Shown one piece after another: positions 54,691 to 64,000 of a stretch of DNA of 64,000 nucleotides. The notes under the pieces are model-generated. The model had not been told where the DNA came from and did not search any database. It was given only the letters and a program-made list of their open reading frames with translations. The translations under genes were made by a program, and so were the position numbers. Within the stretch, counting starts at the first letter, position 1; the number at the start of each line of letters is the position of its first letter. The stretch is from Plasmodium brasilianum (lineage: Eukaryota > Apicomplexa > Aconoidasida > Haemosporida > Plasmodiidae): assembly GCF_023973825.1 (NCBI RefSeq), contig NC_090127.1, positions 1,088,001 to 1,152,000 on the forward strand. Reading direction: 5' to 3'.

Positions 54691-55439
54691 TTTCTTTTTT
54701 ATATTTTTCATTTTATTTCAATTAATTTCATTTTTTCTCCTTTTACTTGTTAAACATGGATAATGTTTATTACTTTAAAATTATAGCGAACGCTAAGTTT
54801 TATTTTAAGGATAATATTAACTAGATAGTGGAAAAATTAAGGTTAAGCCCAAGTGTGCTTCTTCCAATATATTGTTTTTAATCTAGCTATTTTTTTTTTT
54901 TTTTTTTTTTAGCTACCTTTCATTTGCATTTTTAAAATGTGTTAAAATATGTTCTTTCAATATATTGTCCAAAAAATGTGTTATGAGTTACACATATATA
55001 TATGTGTACGTATTTATGTACGTATATATTTGCACATGTACTTACATATTCTTGCATATATACAAGCGATGTTCAACAATTTACACTCCGATCTCTAGTA
55101 AGTTAAAATGTAAATCTATAAAAAAAAAAAAAAATACACAGGCTATTGTTTGTTTAAATTAAAGTATTTAAATATTTCTGTTTGACGTGGGATTCTTCGT
55201 ATTTTCTTGTAGTCATTAGATACTCCTTTGTCCGTTTAATGGATTGTGTAAACACATATACATATTGCATATTTTTTGAATTGATATTTTGAGTCTTAAG
55301 GGTACATATACTCTTTATATATGCTATCCATTAGCTTTTTCTTCTAAGTGATTATTTCAACAAAATCGTTTTCATTTAGCGTTTCGAGATTGTATTCTTC
55401 GTATGTGTTGAACCGAAATAAGCAAAAAAAAAAAAAAAT

Positions 55440-55560
55440 AATAATAATAAAATATTGAGAAATATTAGGAAAAAAATAATGAGAAATATTAGGAAAAAAA
55501 TAATGAGAAATATTAGGAAAAAAATAATGAGAAAGATTAGAAAAAAATATTGAGAAAAAA
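55440..55560. repeat. 24-base tandem repeat (AATGAGAAATATTAGG plus A-run)
   Basis: About four copies of a 24-base unit, the middle two perfect, between the DMT1 and CDF promoters. Confidence 0.9.
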
Positions 55561-56315
55561 AAAAAAAAAAGAGAGAAGAGTTGGGCTATCTTAATCATCC
55601 CTTTTCCTGATAAAATATTATAATTTCTGATATATTTTTTTTTTTTTTGTTTTTTTAGTTATAGTATAAAAATGCAGTTTTTCGTTTTTAAAAGAATAAA
55701 TATGTTTTTATTTTAAATTATTTAAAAGATATATTTTTTTAGTATTTATTATTTCTTTTGTTAAGTATATGTCAATGTGCATACGTGCAAACATCCATAC
55801 ATGTATCCTACCAAATGTGTACAATTATAAAACAGTAGAGCAAAAATATGACACACTAAAATTTCAAAGCTCGATCTGTTTTGAAAGCTCTGCTATTTTT
55901 TGGAAGAACGAATATACATGTGTATATATATGAGTACAAACATATGTACATACATACTTATACGCATACATATATAGATACATACGCATATACAAATATA
56001 TAAACTTACGTGTGCGTATATATACGAATACGTATGTATTTAAAAAATATATAATGCGAACAAAATAGTATGTAGCATTTAAGGAAACAGCTATAAAGTA
56101 TACCCTCCTTTGAAAGATCTCATTTTATAAGAATTTTTTTTTTTTTTTTTATACACACATTTAAATAAATAATTTCTTACATTATGTACAGATATATGTA
56201 CAAATGTGCTCGAATATATATGTATATACACATATATACATATATATATGTACATTTATACATACATCTATACATACGCCCATCGATACATACCTTTATG
56301 TGAGATTAGCGCGAA

Positions 56316-58043
56316 ATGAGCAAAATGGATCGATCACTGTTAGGTATGGATGACAATATGAACTTTATGGATAGAATGTCTCATTTATATGACAGCTCAC
56401 AAAAAAAGGCAACGAAGAAATTAATTTTTGCAAGTGTTATATGTATAATATTTATGATAATTGAAATTATTGCTGCTATAATATCTAATTCTTTATCCTT
56501 AATGACTGATGCATCTCATTTGTTTTGTGACTTGTTATCATTTGCATTAAATCTTTTTTCAATTTATGTTTCAACTTTTGAGGGGAATGTTGATATGTCT
56601 TTTGGATATCATCGAGCCGAAATAATAGGGGCATTATTTTCCATTTTTTTTATATGGGCATTATCTGCGTATATCTTGTATAGTGCCGTTTTTAGATTAT
56701 TTGAAGTAGAAATTGTAGATGGGTATATAATGTTTGTTACTGCTTTTGTAAGTACGTTAGCAAACATATTTATAGCATTTGTTTTAAAAGTTCATTCACA
56801 TGGATTTGAATTTATTGGCAATAGAAGATGTAGTCACAGTGATGGATCTCATGATCACACACTTGTTAATACGTTGGGCAGTATAAGAACGATGTCAAAA
56901 AATAGTAAATATAAAAATATAAATAGTGATATTATTTTAGGGGATGAGGATGCTTCATTTAACAACAACATTTCAATCGGTAAAATCAATACAAGCTCTT
57001 GTAGTTACGTTGCTTTTGATTATTACGAAAATGTAAATAAATTTAGTAACGACAATTCACTTGATGAGAAAGTAGCAGCAGAGGGAAGAGAAGTAGAAGG
57101 AGGAGGTGAAGAAAGAGGAGGGGAGGAAGAAGATGAAGATGGACAGGTAGAAAAAAAAATGGACAATTCGTTAAATTCATCAAAGCATACATTTCATAAT
57201 AGTAGTAATAATGGGAATGATGAAGACCATCAAGGGGATGGTAACTTTAAAGTAGGAATTGTTGATTATATAAATAAAAGTAATAACTTAAATGATATAA
57301 ATAATAAAAAAAAAAAGAAAAAAAAAAAGCATTCTTATAATAATTTACACCAAGATAATATTGGAAGTAGTGATAATTCATTCATGTTATCAAATGGAAA
57401 CGATGAAGAGAATGTAGTTCATGATTCACATGATAATCATTTTATTGAAGGAGATTCTTTTGATAGTCACAAGCACGATCATAAGCATCATTATGGACAT
57501 ACACATGGGCATGCACATGCTCATGCACATAATGAAATGAATAGCATAAGTTTAAAAACAGCATATCTTCATGCTCTTAGTGATTTACTTCAAAATATTG
57601 GTGTTATGATTGCATCGTTAATTATTTGGTACAATCCTAAATACTCAATTACAGATCCAATTTGCTCCATCATTTTTTGTTTTATTGTTTTCTCAACAAC
57701 TATATCAGTAATAAAAGAAATTCTAAATGTTTTAATGGAAGGAACACCAGTAAGTATTAATTTAATTGATATTAAAAATGATTTACTAAAAATACCAGGT
57801 GTTATAGACGTTCATGATTTACACGTATGGTCCTTATCCATTGGAAAACCAGCCTTAGCTTGTCACATAGTTGCACACAAAAATTTTGCACATACTGTTT
57901 TAAATAATGCTACCATTCTATGTCAAAACAAATACAAAATTTTACACACGACTGTACAAACAGATTATCCATCAAACATTTCAAATTGCGAAACGTATGC
58001 TCACCTTAAGTGTTCAAATTTAAAAACGGAAATACAGAAGTGA
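56316..58043 (+). CDS. Zinc transporter, cation diffusion facilitator (CDF/ZnT)
   Basis: Single exon of 575 residues. Six membrane spans: four in residues 36-160 and two after residue 425. The paired metal-site motifs HxxxD are present in both spans: His68-x3-Asp72 in DASHLFCD and His419-x3-Asp423 in LHALSD. This is the usual ZnT A-site, so it should export Zn2+ (or a related ion) from cytosol to a compartment or outside by H+ exchange. A cytosolic loop of about 250 residues holds Asn/Lys/Glu-rich low complexity and, at about 384-405, a His cluster (HKHDHKHHYGHTHGHAHAHAH) typical of Zn-binding ZnT loops. The C-terminal cytosolic domain (HDLHVWSLSIGKPALACHIV) is the family's dimerisation domain. 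From memory, the P. falciparum orthologue is PF3D7_0715900. Confidence 0.95.
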   Translation: MSKMDRSLLGMDDNMNFMDRMSHLYDSSQKKATKKLIFASVICIIFMIIEIIAAIISNSLSLMTDASHLFCDLLSFALNLFSIYVSTFEGNVDMSFGYHRAEIIGALFSIFFIWALSAYILYSAVFRLFEVEIVDGYIMFVTAFVSTLANIFIAFVLKVHSHGFEFIGNRRCSHSDGSHDHTLVNTLGSIRTMSKNSKYKNINSDIILGDEDASFNNNISIGKINTSSCSYVAFDYYENVNKFSNDNSLDEKVAAEGREVEGGGEERGGEEEDEDGQVEKKMDNSLNSSKHTFHNSSNNGNDEDHQGDGNFKVGIVDYINKSNNLNDINNKKKKKKKKHSYNNLHQDNIGSSDNSFMLSNGNDEENVVHDSHDNHFIEGDSFDSHKHDHKHHYGHTHGHAHAHAHNEMNSISLKTAYLHALSDLLQNIGVMIASLIIWYNPKYSITDPICSIIFCFIVFSTTISVIKEILNVLMEGTPVSINLIDIKNDLLKIPGVIDVHDLHVWSLSIGKPALACHIVAHKNFAHTVLNNATILCQNKYKILHTTVQTDYPSNISNCETYAHLKCSNLKTEIQK

Positions 58044-58594
58044 AATTCGGACTCGTCTCGTTACGTGCATATACATGTATATGTATGTACATGTATGTGT
58101 ATGTATGTATAAGTATGTATATGTATGTATAAGTATTTATATGTACGCATTAGTATGTATATGTACGTATAAGTATGTATATGTACGTATAAGTATGTAT
58201 ATGCGTGCGCGTTCATATATGTACGGGTGCGAATATATATATGAAGCATATTTTAAAAAAAAAATTTGTAAAAATCTTTTGAACTTGTGATGTCAACACT
58301 TTACGTATCACACTAAGCACACTCCGGTAGTATGTTTACACAACACTGGGTATAGTGTATATGCTTGTGTATTTATAAATAAGTATACTTTGAAATTTCC
58401 ATATAAAAAATGTTTTTTTATATTTTCAAGTGTATATATATATATATATATATCACTATACGATAGGAAAAAGTATTTAAAATTTGCCAAACGTGGCTAA
58501 CTGATATATATATGAAATAAATCTCATATCGTTATATTTTAATATACTTGAGAGATTTGCACATGAAACCATTTTGTATGTATAAATAAATATA

Positions 58595-58630
<36 letters not shown>

Positions 58631-59948
58631 AAACAAAAAAGTTCAACTGTTGTATTTATTTCACTTTGAGGCATATTACACTATTTGCAGTACTCATTTA
58701 TATTTAATTGGATATTATTACTCTTTTATTTTATTATCTTCATTTTATCACATATAATTTATCAATTTCCTTTTTCGCGCCCTTTGTCTCATTTTTAGTT
58801 GAACTTCAATGTACAAATTTACACCTTCGTTTCAACACTTTTTATTTTATTTTTTATTATTTCATGAAAGCAAATGTCTTTTTCCATATATTTTCAAAGC
58901 TATCTTTTTCACGAAAAATAATTTACGAGCTTAAGTGCTTCGTGTGCACAAATGTATGGAATGAAACAAAAATCTTGTGCCATAAATGGTTTGTTCTATT
59001 TTTTGTACCTGCTTTTTTTGGACAGTGTAAAGTAGGTTAATTTGTGTGCACAAAATAATGAAATATAAGGCTCATGAATAGATATGTACTTATATATATA
59101 TGTATTAGATATTTATGTACGTGTACGTACCTATGCCTATCTAGGGATCACACACAATTATACAAAACGCCTTATACCGTTAAAATCTTTGAATGATAAA
59201 AAAGGTGTGCAATAAACTTGTTTATAGTTTTCATTTATATAAAAATAAGGTATAAATATTATAATTTATTTCGACTTATTCTAATTTTAAACCATGTATT
59301 TAAATATAATAAAAAAATTTTGCTTTTAATATTGCAAGAAAAAAGAAGAAAAAAAAAAAAAAACTTACAATTATGTGCTATAACATGGGTACTAAATTAC
59401 ATCATTAATTTAAATCCTATATTTTTTTTTTTTTTTTTAGTATATGTTTAAAATTTAATTTTTTATTATTCATTCAGAATAATTCTTGTATCCCCAAGGA
59501 AAACAAAGAGAAATAAGAATAAAAAATGAATAAAAAAAACGAATAACACATATCAAATGATCTACCACGAAGTGTTTAGATATCAAATAAAACAGACTAA
59601 CATAATTTCCCAAAATAGGTGCATTTGTGTGAAAAGCTTAAAAAAGAATGAACAACAAATGATTAGGTAAACACGCATATGCAACTACATATGCACATAT
59701 ATATATATATATGCCTACCCGCGTAGACATGTATTTACGCAGGTATGTACATCTATGCATTTATTTATAACTCTGCACAATCGATGCCTAACAAAAAAGA
59801 GAATTTGCATTAATTCCAAAACAGCTAACTATTGTAAAAAAGGTCAAATGAAAAAAAAAAAAAAAAAAAAAAAGGATAGCAAAAATAAATACGTGTTCAT
59901 AATAGTGTGAGAGCGCTTTATTACAGTGCTTTTCTTTGCTACTATGGA
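58044..59948. other. Convergent intergenic region, unusually long
   Basis: About 1.9 kb between the 3' ends of the CDF transporter (+) and the FAD monooxygenase (-). It has TA-rich minisatellite-like sequence with TATGTATATGTACGTATAAG-type units at 58080-58205, poly(T), and poly(A) at 59850-59872. A stretch at 58740-59040 is less repetitive than its surroundings, but no complete gene could be built. Confidence 0.5.
58080..58205. repeat. 20-base AT-rich repeat (TATGTATATGTACGTATAAG)
   Basis: About six imperfect copies directly 3' of the CDF transporter stop codon. Both strands read as Tyr/Ile/Val/Cys or Thr/Tyr/His repeats, which are artefacts. Confidence 0.85.
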
Positions 59949-62592
59949 TTAAATATATATTTTATTTATTTTCTTAATATGATCATATAAATTATCATCA
60001 CAAGCTGATATAATGTGTCTATCGGGCCTTAAAAATACAAATGATTTATATGACTTTAGATTTAGAGTGTTTAAAAACATGTTCTTAATTAGTTTTGATG
60101 TAAATACATAATTGACGTTATAACTTTTTGCATTTATTTGAATATGTTCTATATTTGTTGTTTGTCCTTTAAGATCGTTTTGTTCATTTTCTAATAAAAC
60201 ATAATCATTTAAAAATATTATATCATTACATGTGTTTTCCTCCTTTAAGCTTTTACCATCTTCTTGTGTTAAAATACCAATAGATTGATTTTTCGGATTC
60301 TTATATATTAAAATATCGGAATCCCAAAAACAAATAGAGAATTTCTCTTTTGATATATTATGTATAGACAAAAAGTCAATCAATCCGTTTAATGTTGTAT
60401 TGTCAAATAAAATAATTAATATGGATAAATGAGGATTATTAAATATAGGTAGGTCAACAGTAGATAATTTATAAATATAATTTTTGTCCATTGTATAAAG
60501 ATTAAAATGAGGTATTTTGGCTCCATTTATATTCGTAATTTCGTACTCATATATGTTTTTGCACACTTTTAACTTAGGTATATTTTCATTTTTTTCTACA
60601 AAGATATTCCTCTTTAGAGGTGACTCCTCATTATTAATACTTTTATTATTATTTTTATTATTATTATTATTATTACATATAACATTATTTTTATTATTAT
60701 TTTTATTATTATTATTATTATTACATATAACATTATTTTTATTATTATTACATATAACATTATTTTTATTATTATTACATATAACATTATTTTTATTATT
60801 ATTACATATAACATTATTTTTATTATTATTACATATAACATTATTATTATTATTATTACATATAACATTATTATTATTATTATTATTACATATAACATTA
60901 TTATTATTATTATTACATATAACATTATTATTATTATTATTACATATAACATTATTATTATTATTATTACATATAACATTATTATTATTATTTTTATTAT
61001 TATTGTTGTTGTTGTTATAATTGTAAATATTACTCTCTGTTATGTATTTTTCACCTCTACTGAACTTTAAACCCTCATCACTGTAGCTACGGTTATAATT
61101 ACTGCCTATCTTGCGCTTATATCGCGCAATTTGCGCAGTTTCACTCGTCGAAATTTCAGTGCTGAGAGTATCCTCCCCCCCTATCATTTGTGTATCTTCC
61201 GAGCAATTTGTAATTTTATCACATGGGGATATATTTTTTTTATTGCTATTCTTACCATCATTTTCCGTACCATTCATCACACCAGTTTTGTACTTCTCGT
61301 TATAGGGGGAGAAATCCCCCCCTAATTTTTCTTCTTCCTCACTTATTTCAGAAATTGTGTTTATATATGAGTAGCAGGAATCCACTCCAGGATATAATAG
61401 TGTCAGTATGTTCCCTTTATTTCCAATCAGTTTTTGTGCTCTCCTTTGATTCCATTCAAATATATAAGGAAGGTTATTAAAAAATTTAAGAACCGTTCTA
61501 GCGTTAGTAAATAGATGGTGAAAGAAACCGAATTTCTGGACAATATGGATTGCATATGTAGTTAAAAAATTTACCAGCATGGTATGATTGTATCCTAAAA
61601 TATTCGGTATGTTGTTCCCTTTTTCATAATTTTTCACAGCATGGTAAATTGTAAAATTAGCTACCAACTTCCTTTCAATATTGTATGATTCTATATAGTT
61701 ATCAATTTTTTTTTTTACTTTTTTATCCCCAATATTTAGCATATCAAAATAATGGCAAAAATTTTTTATTTCATTGTGCATGTAAGATTCATAACCAGTT
61801 CGTTTAATATTATCAGAGGTATTACATCTGTTCTTTATATTTTGTTTATTATCTAAAAAAAAATTTTTTTTTAAAATATAAATTCTAATAATTTTCCAGA
61901 TTATATTTAAGACATCCCCAATTCCTAAGTTTAACCCAAAACCCCCGGAGGGGGGTAATTTATGTGCTGCATCTCCTAAAAGAATAATTCTTTTCGTTTT
62001 TTTATCAATAAATGTTGAAGCAATTGAACTATGCATTGTCCATCTATATATATTGTGTATATTAATATCATGTAAAGGAAACTCAATTAATTTATTTATT
62101 ATTTCAAGGCATTTACTTTTGTTACTATAAATTTCTGCTTCTTTTATATTTATATATGGCATATGCAAAATAAAATCTCCATCTCTGTAATTATGGCAAA
62201 CTAAAATACCTATGTATTTATTAAATAAAAAATATAACATAGAAGGATTATATCTTACTAATTTTACTAAAATGGTTGAACTGAAATGTATATTTATAAA
62301 CTTCATGTAATCTTTCTTATTCTCATCGTTAATATTCAATTCCTCCTTTATGCTACTTTTTCCTCCTTCGCAAACAAAAACGTAATTACTTAAAATTACT
62401 TCCTCTTCATGGTTATATAAGTTTTTAACCCTTGTTATTACTATACCGTTTGAACAACTTTCCCTCTCCTCTAAGAAATACACATTATTATTTTTGCCTC
62501 CACCCACGCAACCGCTACTTCCAGCGCTACCATCACTACTACCACTACTACCACTACTACCACTACTACCACTACTACCACTACTACCACTA

Positions 62593-62623
<31 letters not shown>

Positions 62624-63395
62624 CACTACTTCTAATGCTTCCAATATCACCCTTATCGGCAGACTGGTACTTGTTGCCTTTTTCTTCCTTGTTATTTCTA
62701 GCGCTCTCAAAATGAAGTCCATTTTTCAGTTCATTCATGTTCCAAAAGTTTACGTATTCGTATCCCATTAAGAATTCGGATGGATCATATGTAAAAAAAT
62801 TATCATATAATAATTCTCCTCCCTCATTTTCCCGATCCCTGTAAGATAAATTATTAGGGTTACCCGATTTATCCTTTAAGCTGGATTTATTATATATACT
62901 TTTTAAAATTTTATGGGTCGATAACTTCAACCGCATATTTTTTAAAAATTCCCTTTTTTGGATACTATTACATTTTACTTTATTTAGATAATAGTTATAC
63001 AGGATTCCTAATAATTTATATTGAGATAAATGAGTTACTTTCGATGGACTTATATCTTCATAATACGTGTCTTTATAAGTGTATTTGTTATAAAAATTAT
63101 TATAAGATATTATAGTTTTATCTTTTTTAATACTTAAGCCATATTGAAAAGTCTTCCATAAATTTAAATCCTCTGTTTCGTTCAGGAAACATTTATCTAA
63201 GTGGAAAATGCTTCTCCATGCCTCCATAGTTTGATTATTATAATAATGTGCTTTGGGTGTCTTTCCTATGCATTTATCTTTTTCAATTAATATGTGAGGT
63301 ATCTTATGCTTCTGTAAATACATGCCTGTTGTTATTCCAGTGGGTCCACCCCCAATAATTAGAACGAACGTTTTTCTGACTTTCATTTTGTTCAT
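59949..63395 (-). CDS. FAD-dependent aromatic-ring monooxygenase with large inserts
   Basis: Single exon of 1148 residues, about twice the usual family length. The N-terminus VLIIGGGPTGITTGMYL (10-27) is the Rossmann GxGxxG dinucleotide fold, followed by IEKDKCIGKTPKAHYYN. The FAD ribityl motif is IILLGDAAHKLPPSGG with FGLNLGIGD (about 470-495). The C-terminal 190 residues end with YKSFVFLRPDRHIISA, the thioredoxin-like tail of the phenol hydroxylase/PHBH group (typically ..LVRPD.YVAW). NADPH-dependent ring or metabolite hydroxylation is expected. The substrate is unknown and no membrane span is evident. Inserts include a Ser/Gly run (about 255-290), an acidic stretch at about 695-780, and the 27-base repeat block at 60645-61015 that codes the unit NNNNNNVIC. 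The family call is firm; the reaction is inference. Confidence 0.9.
60645..61015 (-). repeat. 27-base coding tandem repeat (NNNNNNVIC units)
   Basis: About eleven copies of a 27-base unit coding six Asn (sometimes with Lys) then Val-Ile-Cys. The middle copies are near identical (NNNKNNVIC four times). The opposite strand reads as poly-Leu and is an artefact. Confidence 0.95.
62520..62635 (-). repeat. Coding Ser/Gly repeat (12-base and 3-base units)
   Basis: Tandem AGT/GGT codons giving SGSSGSSG-type sequence within the monooxygenase. Confidence 0.9.
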
Positions 63396-64000
63396 TTTTC
63401 ACATTATTTTGCATTATTTTATTTTTTCCCCGATTAGTTCCGAATTTTTTCCTATTTTCCCCCCTTCTTTTTCCTCTGTTTTTTTTCCTAAATTTTTTAT
63501 ATTTGTTTCTATATATTTTTCCTATTTTTTTCTATATATTTTTCCTATTTTTTTCTATATATTTTCCCTATTTTTTTCTATATATTTTCCCTATTTTTCT
63601 CCCTTTTTTAAGCTATTCTTAACTAGTCTTTATAATGTTTTATCCAGGCTTTTGCTTTTAACTGGCTTAAAGGAGCGTAGTTATTTTTGTTTCTTCTCCT
63701 CCCTGTTATGTTTTATCTCAATTTTTTTTTTTTTTTTTTTTTTTTATCGTATAATTTTTCTCTCCCATGGTCATGCTCTTCTTTTCCTGACCACTTGACC
63801 ATTTCCATTTCTTTATCCTTCACTTTTCTCTATTCTTCTGCTTAGCATTTTAATTACTCATATATAATACTTTACATCAAATTTATTCCTTCATTTGCTA
63901 TTTAAAAAAGAACAATTTTTATATTTCACAAGAATTTTATACTATCTCTGGATTATGTATGATTTCATATTATTCCAACAGTGAATTTAAAAAAAAAAAA
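63396..64000. promoter_or_regulatory. Upstream region of the monooxygenase gene
   Basis: T-rich on the plus strand, with a 22-base tandem repeat at 63506-63600 and poly(T) at 63721-63745. The ORF at 63322-63798 is a Phe/Ser-rich reading of it. The window ends in an A-run. Confidence 0.5.
63506..63600. repeat. 22-base tandem repeat (TTTTTTCTATATATTTTTCCTA)
   Basis: About four copies, the last two with CCC in place of TCC, about 110-205 bases 5' of the monooxygenase start codon. Confidence 0.9.

Larger units (their letters stand above)
53812..56315. promoter_or_regulatory. Divergent intergenic region between two transporter genes
   Basis: About 2.5 kb with poly(A)/poly(T) runs, TA runs (54231-54248), an ATTTTGTTTT repeat at 54610-54690, and a 24-base repeat at 55440-55545. 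The minus-strand open frame at 55344-55598 ends in a non-repetitive stretch but is otherwise built from the repeat (see rejected items). No promoter motif was identified. Confidence 0.5.

Noticed and set aside
55344..55598. Minus-strand open frame of 84 codons whose end (RFNTYEEYNLETLNENDFVEIIT) looks non-repetitive
   Set aside because: Most of it is the 24-base repeat read as Phe/Ser/His/Tyr. No acceptor with a good T-tract lies just before the plausible end, and no upstream exon with start codon could be joined.
58044..58300. CRISPR-like or direct-repeat array after the CDF gene
   Set aside because: The units are contiguous AT-rich minisatellite copies without spacers, and this is a eukaryotic nuclear chromosome.
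58740..59040. Possible small gene between the CDF transporter and the monooxygenase
   Set aside because: The plus frame contains several cysteines at its end and an acceptor-like site before 59029, but the start is T-rich noise. On the minus strand two short tails (VKKIALKIYGKRHLLS and a basic MRQRARKRKL peptide) are closed by stops without a joinable exon.
60517..61020. Plus-strand poly-Leu frame of 167 codons
   Set aside because: It is the antisense reading of the NNNNNNVIC repeat and has no start context or composition of a real gene.

Overview
This window is a piece of a nuclear chromosome from a malaria parasite (genus Plasmodium). The evidence is extreme A+T content, long poly(A)/poly(T) and TA runs between genes, proteins swollen with Asn-, Lys- and Ser-rich low-complexity stretches, short introns with GT..AG borders and T-rich acceptors, and a recognisable set of genes. 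From memory, the run phosphoglycolate phosphatase, CAMK-like kinase, ATP synthase epsilon, DMT1 and CDF zinc transporter lies in this order on P. falciparum chromosome 7 (around PF3D7_0715000 to 0715900). The sequence alone does not fix the species.

Layout. 0-24 kb: a CFAP91-like axonemal coiled-coil protein (-), a 1399-residue Asn-rich protein of unknown function (+), a five-exon DHHC palmitoyltransferase (+), a three-exon EF-hand protein (-), transcription elongation factor TFIIS (+) and a Ser-rich protein with a GPALPP/DUF3752-like tail (+). 24-30 kb: a gene-poor stretch holding three tRNA genes (Asp-GTC, Leu-AAG, Ser-GCT). 30-42 kb: phosphoglycolate phosphatase (+), a two-exon MYCBP/AMY-1 homologue (-), a large membrane-anchored low-complexity gene split in two by an 18-base homopolymer (-), and a four-exon CAMK-type kinase with HCD in place of HRD (-). 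43-54 kb: a three-exon secreted Cys-rich protein (-), a three-exon mitochondrial ATP synthase epsilon subunit (-), a TypA/BipA GTPase with an N-terminal extension (+), a two-exon BolA-like protein (+) and the transporter DMT1 (-). 56-64 kb: a CDF zinc transporter (+) and an FAD-dependent aromatic-ring monooxygenase with a long repeat insert (-).

Seven coding regions had to be assembled from short exons: the DHHC enzyme, the EF-hand protein, the MYCBP homologue, the kinase, the secreted protein, ATP synthase epsilon and the BolA-like protein. All joins keep frame and use GT..AG introns, but none has transcript support here.

The most notable observations are: (1) homologues of CFAP91 (AAT-1, 'AMY-1-associating, testis') and of AMY-1/MYCBP itself lie within 30 kb of each other, suggesting a shared axonemal role in male gametes; (2) two large ORFs look like one gene broken by a one-base change in a poly(A) tract; (3) a small secreted Cys-rich protein of unknown function; (4) a non-RD kinase with a degenerate glycine loop. 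I found no mobile element, CRISPR array or bacterial-type operon.
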